DNA of 48,570 bases from contig JAQVOR010000007.1 of NCBI GenBank assembly GCA_028702535.1, positions 1 to 48,570 on the forward strand. Reading direction: 5' to 3'. The notes under the pieces were generated by a model. It saw nothing but the letters and a program-made list of their open reading frames with translations, was not told where the DNA came from and ran no database searches. Each line of letters begins with the position of its first letter. Position 1 is the first letter of the stretch. The position numbers and the translations under genes were made by a program. This stretch comes from Bacteroidales bacterium (GTDB lineage: Bacteria > Bacteroidota > Bacteroidia > Bacteroidales > ML635J-15). Below, one piece after another: positions 18,022 through 25,091 of this stretch.

Positions 18022-19359
18022 TTAAAAGTAATATGCAATTTTATGAATAGCTGTCGGTAATGCAAATAATACTACCTTATCGTTAGGTTTAATTTGAGTG
18101 TCGCCTAGTGCAATAAAGCTTTTTTTACCTCTAACTATACCAGCCACAATTACACCTTCGGGTAAATCTACGTCTTTCAATTTATTCTTAGTAATAATTG
18201 CATCACGTGAAGTAATGAATTCGAGTACTTCGGCATCAGTTCCTGTTAGGCACTTTATTGAAGATACTTCGGCTTTCATTGTGAGTGTATATATAGCACT
18301 TGCAGCACTAAGTTTTTTGTTAATAATAGTATCAATCCCCATTTTTGAGGCGATGTCGATATAGTCTAAATTTTCGATTACTGCTATAACTTTTTTTACA
18401 CCGTATCTTTTTGCGAGTAAACAAGTAAGGATATTTGTTTCGGCATCTCCTGTAACTGCAACAAATATGTCGGTTTTCTCAATACCCTCTTCTATTAAAA
18501 CATCTACATTTCGTCCGTCTCCATTGATAATCATTGTTTTTGGCAAAAGATCAACAAGTTTAAAACTTTTTTCGGCATTAAATTCTACCATTTTTACGTT
18601 TAGGTGGTTTTCAAGGAATTTTGCTGATTTAATACCTATTCGGCTTCCACCAAGAAACATGACATTGTTTAATTCAAGTTTTTCTTTACCAGCAGTTTTT
18701 AACAAACTTGAAATGCCATCAGGGCTTGTAATAATATAAATTATGTCGCCGCTTAACAACATATCATCACCCCGTGGGATAATTGTTTCTCCGTTTCTTG
18801 TAATAGCTACTGCTCTGTAATTTTTATTTTTTGCAAGTGCTGAGGATTCGCGCAAACTCATGTTTATTATTGGTGAATTTTCATCGAGTTTAATTACAAA
18901 TAGAGTTAATTTTCCACCCGAAAATTCGAATATTTCTGTTGTTCCTGTTTGTTTAATAACTCCTACTATTTCTTTTGCGGCAATATATTCGGGATATATT
19001 AATCTATCGATGCCAAGATTTATAAATGTTAGTTTGTTTAATGGGTTAAGATATTCCATGTTACCAACTCTTGCAACTGTCTTTTTTGCACCGAGTTTTT
19101 TTGCAAATACACAAGCTAAAATATTAGTGTCTTCGGAGTCTGTTACAGCTATAAACAGATCGCACGATGTCGTATTAGCTTCTTTTAGTACGGTAAATGA
19201 AGTGCAAGAGCCTTCAACACACATTATATCATACGAGTTGTCAACTTCTTTAAGCAATTCTGCTTTTAGATCTATCATAACAATATCGTGATTTTCTTTT
19301 GTTAGCATTTTTGCGAGATATATGCCAATATCTCCTGCACCAGAAATAACTATTTTCAT
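18022..19359 (-). CDS. trkA: Trk potassium uptake regulatory subunit
   Basis: A 445-residue peripheral membrane protein that binds NAD(H)/ATP and gates the TrkH/TrkG potassium channel. The full double-RCK architecture is present: RCK_N 1 with GAGDIGIYLAKML (about 6-18) and MCVEGS; RCK_C 1 around 140-220 (IINMSLRESSALAKNKNYRAVAITRNGE); RCK_N 2 from FLGGSRIGIKSAKFLE (about 235); RCK_C 2 from about 365 to the end. The start lies 1 bp after the stop of the SirB1-like gene. The usual partner, trkH, is not downstream: the next gene is convergent porP/sprF. The channel subunit must be encoded elsewhere. Confidence 0.95.
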   Translation of the reverse strand: MKIVISGAGDIGIYLAKMLTKENHDIVMIDLKAELLKEVDNSYDIMCVEGSCTSFTVLKEANTTSCDLFIAVTDSEDTNILACVFAKKLGAKKTVARVGNMEYLNPLNKLTFINLGIDRLIYPEYIAAKEIVGVIKQTGTTEIFEFSGGKLTLFVIKLDENSPIINMSLRESSALAKNKNYRAVAITRNGETIIPRGDDMLLSGDIIYIITSPDGISSLLKTAGKEKLELNNVMFLGGSRIGIKSAKFLENHLNVKMVEFNAEKSFKLVDLLPKTMIINGDGRNVDVLIEEGIEKTDIFVAVTGDAETNILTCLLAKRYGVKKVIAVIENLDYIDIASKMGIDTIINKKLSAASAIYTLTMKAEVSSIKCLTGTDAEVLEFITSRDAIITKNKLKDVDLPEGVIVAGIVRGKKSFIALGDTQIKPNDKVVLFALPTAIHKIAYYF

Positions 19360-19360
19360 A

Positions 19361-20242
19361 TTACAAGTTTATATTTTTAAAAATTGCGATAATCCTATCT
19401 GCATAATCTATTTCAAAGCCGTTATATTTTTTTTGTTTTAGTGCATAAGTTCTTAGTTGAAAAAAGAAAGCTAAAAAATCTGTATATGTCATATTTTTCA
19501 TTTGTTCAATTTTTTGTGTTGTTTTTTGTTCTTTGAGATATTTTTCAAGTATCTGATGATTTATAAACTCTCCTTGGTCGTATGGATAAATATAAAAAAC
19601 AGCTCCATTGTTATTGTCTTCGAACACGGCATTTGCAAGTTCTTTATCTACGTAACTTAAAAGGAATATGCCTGGTAAGTCGATAGGGAATAAAGGCAAC
19701 GAGGTTTCTTGGGCAATTATGCAATAGAGTAATGCTATATTAGGGGATACGTATTTGCGGTCGTTGATACAGTTAGCAAAACTAAGGTATCTAGGTTTAA
19801 ATTCTCCAACTGGATATTTTTTAAAATTTAGCTTCTCGAAAAGGACATTTCCAATCAATTTTACTTTTTCGATTCCGGTTAGTTGGTCATTAAGTTCAAG
19901 CCAGATAGATTGTATTATTTTATTTGTTTCCTCTTTTATTTGTTCGGCATCAATGTCTCGATTGAAATACTCTTCGATAATAAGTACAGCATCAAGTAAA
20001 TTTTGTCCTTTAGTTTTAAGAACTTTGATGAGACGTTTTTCGAGATTCTCTATAAAAATTTCGTCTAATAATATTTCCGATCTTTTTAGAGCTAATTCGT
20101 TTATGGATAAGGCATGATAATTTTCTAGATATACATGAAATAATTCAGATTTATCAAGAATTTGTTCACGTAAAATATTAAAAACATTTTCGTCGGGGTC
20201 TTCGAGCAGTTTTAGTAATGATATTATTTCTGTTTTATTCAT
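19361..20242 (-). CDS. SirB1-like (transglutaminase-like core 2) protein
   Basis: A cytoplasmic protein of about 293 residues that resembles the SirB1/Transglut_core2 family. The best match is the C-terminal half: KYPVGEFKPRYLSFANCINDRKYVSPNIALLYCIIAQ and LPLFPIDLPGIFLLSYV, equivalent to the family's KGNPISLxxLYLxIAxRLGLPLxGVxLPxHFLL. The usual Gly-Asn-Pro and the His of the LPxHF motif are replaced (Arg-Lys-Tyr and GIF), so any catalytic role is doubtful. The N-terminal ~130 residues are helical and acidic. I chose the ATG at 20242, which overlaps the relA stop by 8 bp; an upstream in-frame ATG at 20269 is also possible. It lies between relA and trkA, 1 bp from trkA. Confidence 0.75.
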   Translation of the reverse strand: MNKTEIISLLKLLEDPDENVFNILREQILDKSELFHVYLENYHALSINELALKRSEILLDEIFIENLEKRLIKVLKTKGQNLLDAVLIIEEYFNRDIDAEQIKEETNKIIQSIWLELNDQLTGIEKVKLIGNVLFEKLNFKKYPVGEFKPRYLSFANCINDRKYVSPNIALLYCIIAQETSLPLFPIDLPGIFLLSYVDKELANAVFEDNNNGAVFYIYPYDQGEFINHQILEKYLKEQKTTQKIEQMKNMTYTDFLAFFFQLRTYALKQKKYNGFEIDYADRIIAIFKNINL

Positions 20243-22445
20243 TATCAGATTCTTCGATGCGTGTAACATTATTTACTCCTTTTACCCTTATTACTCTAGC
20301 TATAAGGTCTTCAAGGTCTTGTGCATGATGCACAAACAATTTAATTTCTCCATTAAAAACACCATCGTTTGTTTCTATCCAAATAGATTTAATATTAACA
20401 TCTGTTTCTTGACTAATAGCTTTAGTAATATGGTAAACAATTCCAATTTGATCAACGCCTTCAACTTTAATTGTTACTAAAAAAGATAAAAGTTTGTAGC
20501 TTGTCCATTTTACGGTGATTATTTTTTCTCCTTGTTTAGCAGCGAGATTATTTAGAATTGAGCAAGTTTTTTTATGAATAATAATGGAATTATTTGGATT
20601 TGCAAATCCAGCAACTTCGTCTCCTGGTATTGGATTACAGCATGTAGCAAGGGTAAATTTTTGATTGTCAATATCGTCAACAATGTATGTGTTTTTATCT
20701 TTTTTTTGTTTTTTTGATTTTGGTTTGCTAAAGGTTAATTTCCAGTATTTGGCAAAAATGTTTCGTGAGTCTTTAAGAAGTTGTTTTTCAAGGTCATCAA
20801 TTTGAATGCCGCCGATACCAATTTTACGATAAAATTCTTCTTTACTAGGAGCATTATAGTTTTCGCGTAGTTCTTTAAACGTTTTATGGCTAAGTTTAAG
20901 ACTTAATTCGTGTACCTTAGTAATAAAGGCTTCTTGTCCTTTTTCAATATTGTGTAGTCTTTCTTCTTTTAAAGAGCTTTTGATTTTTGCTTTTGCTTTT
21001 GTAGTTACTGCAAATCCTAGCCATTCTCTTTTAGGGGCTTGTTTGGATGAGGTAAGTATTTCAACTTGGTCGCCACTATGTAAAACATGTGAGAGTGGTT
21101 TTAATTTATGATTAACTTTAGCAGCTATGGCGGTGTTTCCTATTTCGGTATGGATTTCATAAGCTAAATCAATTACTGTAGAAGCTTTTGGTAGTTTTTT
21201 TATCTCACCTTTTGGTGTAAAAACATATATTTCAGTCGTAAATATATTTAATTTAAAGTCGTCAAGAAAAGCTAGTGAGTCTACTTCATTATTTGATAAT
21301 GAGTTTTGTAATGTGCTAATAAGAACATCAAGACTTCCAGTAGAACTACGTTCGCTTGTTTTGTATTTCCAATGCGAAGCGAGTCCTCTTTCGGCAATAT
21401 CATCCATTTTCCTACTACGAATTTGGACTTCGACCCATTGCCCACGAGGTCCCATAACGGTAACGTGTAATGCTTCGTATCCGTTTGCTTTAGGGTTTTT
21501 TACCCAATCTCGTATCCGCTGTTCGTGATGAGGATATATATCAGTTATGAGTGCCATTATATGATAGCATTGAGTACGTGCTTGTTTGTCTTGGTAATCA
21601 TCAGGATGGTCAAAGACTATCCTAATTGCAAACAAGTCGTATATTTCTTCGAAGGGCACACCTTTACTCTGCATTTTATTCCAAATCGAATAAATAGATT
21701 TAAGACGACCTTTAATTGTAAATTTTATTCCTTCGTTTTCCAAAACTTTTTTGAGAGGCTCAATAATTTCTTGGGTATATTTTGCTCGTTCTTCTTCGGT
21801 CTCTTTAAATTTTCTTTCTATTTCGCGATAGATAAGCGGATGTTCATATTTAAGTGCGAGATCTTCGAGTTCGGTTTTAATAGAATATAATCCGAGACGA
21901 TGTGCAAGTGGTGCATATAAGAATACTGTTTCGCTACATATTTTAATTTGTTTGTACTCTGGCATTGAGTCCAGTGTACGCATATTGTGTAATCTGTCTG
22001 CAAGTTTAATAAATATAACGCGTACGTCTTGCGACATTGTCATAAGCATTTTGCGGAAATTCTCAACTTGCAGCGAAGCGTCTTTGTCTAAAACGTTTGA
22101 AATTTTCGTCAGCCCATCTATCATGCCAGCAATGGTTGTTCCAAACATTCTTTCGATGTCTATTAACGTGAGGTCTGTATCTTCGACAACATCATGTAAA
22201 AGAGCACTAACAATTGATTTTATTCCTAGTCCAATTTCTTCGGAAACAATCTTGGCTACCGCAATGGGATGAGAAAAATAAGGTTCTCCTGATTTACGTC
22301 TCATTTTAGAATGAGCCTCATTAGCTAAGTCAAAAGCTTTTCGTATAAGCTCCTTATCTTCAGTCGATTTAATTCTCTTACTCGATTTTATAAGATTATC
22401 AAATTGATCTTCAATCCATATTTTTTCCTCTTTTGTCAGGCTCAT
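20235..22445 (-). CDS. Bifunctional (p)ppGpp synthetase/hydrolase, RelA/SpoT family
   Basis: A 736-residue long RSH enzyme controlling the stringent response. Domains: HD hydrolase (about 40-190) with His59 (YFSHP), His84-Asp85 and the ED pair in ALLHDVVEDTD, which is the hydrolase-competent form; synthetase domain (about 245-390) with GRLKSIYSIWNKM, YDLFAIRIVFD, KANGYEALHVTV and EVQIRSRKMDDIAERGLASHWKYK; TGS domain (about 410-470, VFTPKGEIKKLPKASTVIDLAYEIH); zinc-finger-like and ACT regions at the C-terminus (LATCCNPIPGDE; VDQIGIVYHITKAI). EVQIRS suggests a RelA/SpoT hybrid able to do both reactions. A TATATTTG -7-like element lies at 22499-22492, about 45 bp upstream. It heads the relA–SirB1-like–trkA operon. 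Confidence 0.97.
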   Translation of the reverse strand: MSLTKEEKIWIEDQFDNLIKSSKRIKSTEDKELIRKAFDLANEAHSKMRRKSGEPYFSHPIAVAKIVSEEIGLGIKSIVSALLHDVVEDTDLTLIDIERMFGTTIAGMIDGLTKISNVLDKDASLQVENFRKMLMTMSQDVRVIFIKLADRLHNMRTLDSMPEYKQIKICSETVFLYAPLAHRLGLYSIKTELEDLALKYEHPLIYREIERKFKETEEERAKYTQEIIEPLKKVLENEGIKFTIKGRLKSIYSIWNKMQSKGVPFEEIYDLFAIRIVFDHPDDYQDKQARTQCYHIMALITDIYPHHEQRIRDWVKNPKANGYEALHVTVMGPRGQWVEVQIRSRKMDDIAERGLASHWKYKTSERSSTGSLDVLISTLQNSLSNNEVDSLAFLDDFKLNIFTTEIYVFTPKGEIKKLPKASTVIDLAYEIHTEIGNTAIAAKVNHKLKPLSHVLHSGDQVEILTSSKQAPKREWLGFAVTTKAKAKIKSSLKEERLHNIEKGQEAFITKVHELSLKLSHKTFKELRENYNAPSKEEFYRKIGIGGIQIDDLEKQLLKDSRNIFAKYWKLTFSKPKSKKQKKDKNTYIVDDIDNQKFTLATCCNPIPGDEVAGFANPNNSIIIHKKTCSILNNLAAKQGEKIITVKWTSYKLLSFLVTIKVEGVDQIGIVYHITKAISQETDVNIKSIWIETNDGVFNGEIKLFVHHAQDLEDLIARVIRVKGVNNVTRIEESDNE

Positions 22446-22795
22446 AAAAAATTAAAAAATCTTTTAAATGGTTATAAATAATATTAATTTACAAATATAC
22501 TAATTACAATGTAAAATTAAGCTTGAAAACAGTAAGCTTAACAAAAAAATTACATTGAGAAATTAATAAAGTTTGTTATTAAAGAAAATTACGCTAAGCG
22601 GTCTGCGTAAGAACAGAGTTTACGAACTAGCTTCGACACCGCTCAGTTCGACAGACTTAGTTCGACAGACTCACTGCATCGTACTACATCGCACTACATC
22701 GCAGCTAAGGGGTTGTCAATTCTGCATACTTTATTATTTGACAAACCCTAACATATCAACTTCAGACTTTATAGACGAGTACTAATTCGTCAAAC
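22446..22795. repeat. Gene-free intergenic stretch with small repeats
   Basis: No gene was found here. The first ~60 bp are the AT-rich upstream region of relA/spoT. From about 22589 the base composition becomes richer in G and C. TTACGC at 22589-22594 pairs with GCGTAA at 22605-22610. AGTTCGACAGACT occurs at 22645-22657 and again at 22659-22671. Three 10-bp units (ACTGCATCGT, ACTACATCGC, ACTACATCGC) occupy 22673-22702. The vocabulary (CATCGC, TTCGACA) recurs in the islands at 29440-29510 and 44040-44690. Confidence 0.7.
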
Positions 22796-24319
22796 TTATT
22801 CAATAAATAAGAAAAATGTTCCAGTTTTTATGTATTCAGAACCTTTATAATCAAAATATCTTACAAAATAAGTGTAGTATTGCGAAGGTGCTAATTCTAA
22901 GTGATTTATTGTCCCATTCCAACCTTCGTAAGTCTTATTTGTGTTAAAGATTATTTGTCCCCACTTATCATAAATGATAAATTCGTAAGGTTCGTTTTCA
23001 ATAAATGATAGTATAGGTTTGAACTCTCGATTTTGAATATTAATCGAAGTAGCATTAAATGCTGTTGGTATCCATACAATAGGATAATGATTTACACATG
23101 CAATATTTGATCTGCTAATTCCTTGCGAACTGATATTTCTAGGACTTTCGCTTTCATAGGCTTCGACATAATAACAAAATTCATTTGTCATGTTTATTTT
23201 TTTGTCATGGCAATAGTTAACATACCATTCAATATTGTAAGAGTAATTTAAATTACCAGCAGAGTTTACTCCAATTTCGGTTCTTGTGTCATTAAAAACT
23301 CTGTAAATTTTAAAATTACTAACTCCATTTGGCCAGGCGTAGTAATTTGTCCATGATATGTCATGCATCAAGTTATCATCGGCGAGAACATTAAGTAAAA
23401 TATTTGATGCGATGTTTGAATATGACGAAAGAACTCCACAAGGATTTATCGCCGCAATTCTGTAATAATATCTATAATTATTAACATTAACATCATAGTC
23501 TGTGTGCATTATTTCTGTTTGTCCTGTATTTTGATATGATTGTATTGTTGTAAAAGATCCATTTGTACTGTCGGATCTTTGCACACGATATTCAAGCACT
23601 TCAGCTAAATTATCTACCGCAAAGTTAATGATTATATTGTTGCCATCCACACTCGCATATTGGGCATACAAGTATTGTGGTATAGTAAAAGCATTAGTTG
23701 TCAATTTAACAGAATTTGACGTGGCTTTTATACTTGAGTTACTTATAGCTTCGATGTAGTAATAATAAGTCTGATTAGCATCGACACTTTCATCTGTGTA
23801 AGATAATTTATCAGGAGTAAGAATGTCGATTACAGAATATGTACCAGCCTCTGATCTGCGATATAAGTTGTATAATTTAACACCATTTGTCCAACCTTCA
23901 TAGGCTGACCACTCTAATTTTATATGAGTGTTGCATTTATCAAATTCTATGCTTAAAAACATTATCGTGTGCGGATTAGTAATACTGCTTTTAAAGTATT
24001 CATTATCGAAAGCGGCTAATCTGTATTTTTCGGGTTTAGTAATTATATTGGGCAAAGTATAATCATAATTGGTTGATAATCTGCCATAAACTGTATCAAT
24101 AGTTTCTGTAATTCCGCTGATAACTTGATAAATAATATACCCTTTTACATCGAGAGAGTCGCTTGGTGTCCAATTTAGTACGACAGTTGTCGGGTCGGAT
24201 TCAGGTATAATGCTTGCAGAACTAAATACTGGTGCATCAGGAATATCTGTTTGTGCAGCAATTGTTTGTGTTAAGATGACGATAAAAACAACCGCCAGTA
24301 TGTATTTAAACCAATTCAT
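22796..24319 (-). CDS. Secreted fibronectin-like protein with T9SS type B sorting domain
   Basis: A 507-residue surface protein with a signal peptide (1-22, ending TIAAQ). It carries several fibronectin type III-like units: DAPVFSSASIIPESDPTTVVLNWTPSDSLDVKGYIIYQ (about 28-110), IKLEWSAYEGWTNGVKLYNLYRR (about 130-210), a third (about 215-310), and HDISWTNYYAWPNGVSNFKIYR (about 315-410). It ends in a type B sorting domain (about 420-507: WIPTAFNATS, YEFIIYDKWGQIIFNTNKTYEGWNGTI). Unlike the type B cargo at 15759, no PorP/SprF gene lies beside it. The downstream gene-free stretch begins immediately after its stop. Confidence 0.88.
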   Translation of the reverse strand: MNWFKYILAVVFIVILTQTIAAQTDIPDAPVFSSASIIPESDPTTVVLNWTPSDSLDVKGYIIYQVISGITETIDTVYGRLSTNYDYTLPNIITKPEKYRLAAFDNEYFKSSITNPHTIMFLSIEFDKCNTHIKLEWSAYEGWTNGVKLYNLYRRSEAGTYSVIDILTPDKLSYTDESVDANQTYYYYIEAISNSSIKATSNSVKLTTNAFTIPQYLYAQYASVDGNNIIINFAVDNLAEVLEYRVQRSDSTNGSFTTIQSYQNTGQTEIMHTDYDVNVNNYRYYYRIAAINPCGVLSSYSNIASNILLNVLADDNLMHDISWTNYYAWPNGVSNFKIYRVFNDTRTEIGVNSAGNLNYSYNIEWYVNYCHDKKINMTNEFCYYVEAYESESPRNISSQGISRSNIACVNHYPIVWIPTAFNATSINIQNREFKPILSFIENEPYEFIIYDKWGQIIFNTNKTYEGWNGTINHLELAPSQYYTYFVRYFDYKGSEYIKTGTFFLFIE

Positions 24320-24369
24320 AATATGTATGTATTCACTAAATAAACGTAAAGAATCTTTAAAAGTGGCTT

Positions 24370-24987
24370 TTAATCAAGATCTTTTACAAAAACTAATTGA
24401 TTATCAATGTTTGTTTGCTCAAAGCCCATTTGTTTAAGAAATTTACTATGTCCTTTATGAAAGGATTTCGCCACTATTTTTTTTATCCCCATTTTTTTAA
24501 AATAACCGGGGTTTTGTTTAAAGATATAATTTCCTATTTCTTTGTCTCGATAAATTGGTTTAGTGTAATCTACTTCAATCGTGAGTATGTCTTCTGCTAT
24601 ACTTCCAATTAGTATTCCTGCCAGATTCATATCTCTCATTACCAGAAAACATTTGTGTAATTTGTGAGGCTCATAAAAAGGAAAATAATTATAAATATCC
24701 CTTTTATAGTTCTTAATAAATTCAAGGATGTAATTATTATCATACTCAACTTCAAGTAATATTATTGAAGCTTTGCTCTTTTGCAATTTGACAATCTGAA
24801 AAACATAAAAAGCAAGAACCAAAATCATCAAAACTGCAAAAGGGTAAATTGGTTTTAATATACTGTACGTTAGCAGTAAAGCAATTGCAATTATAATTAT
24901 AATTCGATGCTGAATTTTGCCAGTAGCAATAAAACTCAACATACTAGCTGCAACGCCAATAAAACCTATAATATCAATATGTTCCAT
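24370..24987 (-). CDS. YgjV-like membrane protein with C-terminal GNAT-like domain
   Basis: A protein of about 205 residues with two parts. Residues ~4-70 form three membrane helices in the manner of the YgjV family (DIIGFIGVAASMLSFIATGKIQHR, then two further helices). The rest (about 75-205) has the beta-alpha pattern of a GNAT acyltransferase fold: LRDMNLAGILIGS, ILTIEVDYTKPIYRDKEIGNYIF, KKIVAKSFHKGHSKFLKQMGFEQ; the last phrase is the classic F-x-K-x-x-G-F end of GNAT domains. The acyl-CoA Q/RxxGxG/A loop is degenerate (YRDKEIGNYIF), so activity is uncertain. I chose the ATG at 24987; a TTG codon five codons upstream lies inside an inverted-repeat arm and is less likely. Its promoter lies in that repeat. 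Confidence 0.75.
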   Translation of the reverse strand: MEHIDIIGFIGVAASMLSFIATGKIQHRIIIIIAIALLLTYSILKPIYPFAVLMILVLAFYVFQIVKLQKSKASIILLEVEYDNNYILEFIKNYKRDIYNYFPFYEPHKLHKCFLVMRDMNLAGILIGSIAEDILTIEVDYTKPIYRDKEIGNYIFKQNPGYFKKMGIKKIVAKSFHKGHSKFLKQMGFEQTNIDNQLVFVKDLD

Positions 24988-24993
24988 AAAAAG

Positions 24994-25072
24994 ACATTCC
25001 AAAAGTATTATTAAATTTTACATTTACAAAACCAAATTTTAAAAAAATGCAATAATAATACTTTTGGAATGT
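24994..25072. repeat. Perfect 19-bp inverted repeat around a 41-bp spacer
   Basis: The left arm, ACATTCCAAAAGTATTATT at 24994-25012, is exactly reverse-complementary to 25054-25072. The 41-bp interior is AT-rich and unsymmetrical. Each arm contains TACTTTTG, a good Bacteroidota -7 element, pointing outward on opposite strands. The repeat lies between the subtilase stop (25092) and the start of the YgjV-like gene (24987). Confidence 0.9.
25000..25030 (-). promoter_or_regulatory. Promoter of the YgjV-like gene (TTTG-N19-TACTTTTG)
   Basis: On the minus strand TTTG at 25030-25027 is followed after exactly 19 bp by TACTTTTG at 25007-25000, matching the -33/-7 consensus TTTG-N19-TAnnTTTG of the Bacteroidota primary sigma factor. 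Transcription would start a few bases before the ATG at 24987. The -33 element lies inside the inverted-repeat spacer and the -7 element lies in the repeat arm. Confidence 0.6.
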
Positions 25073-25091
25073 TCTCATCTATAATAGTTGT

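Noticed and set aside
22573-22785. A 70-residue open frame in the 22446-22795 gap
   Set aside because: Its codons cover the TTCGACA and CATCGC repeats, there is no family resemblance and no promoter; it is a by-product of repeats.
24988-25002. TTG start five codons upstream of the YgjV-like gene
   Set aside because: It falls in the inverted-repeat arm and the -7 box, so it would precede the predicted transcription start; the ATG at 24987 is preferred.
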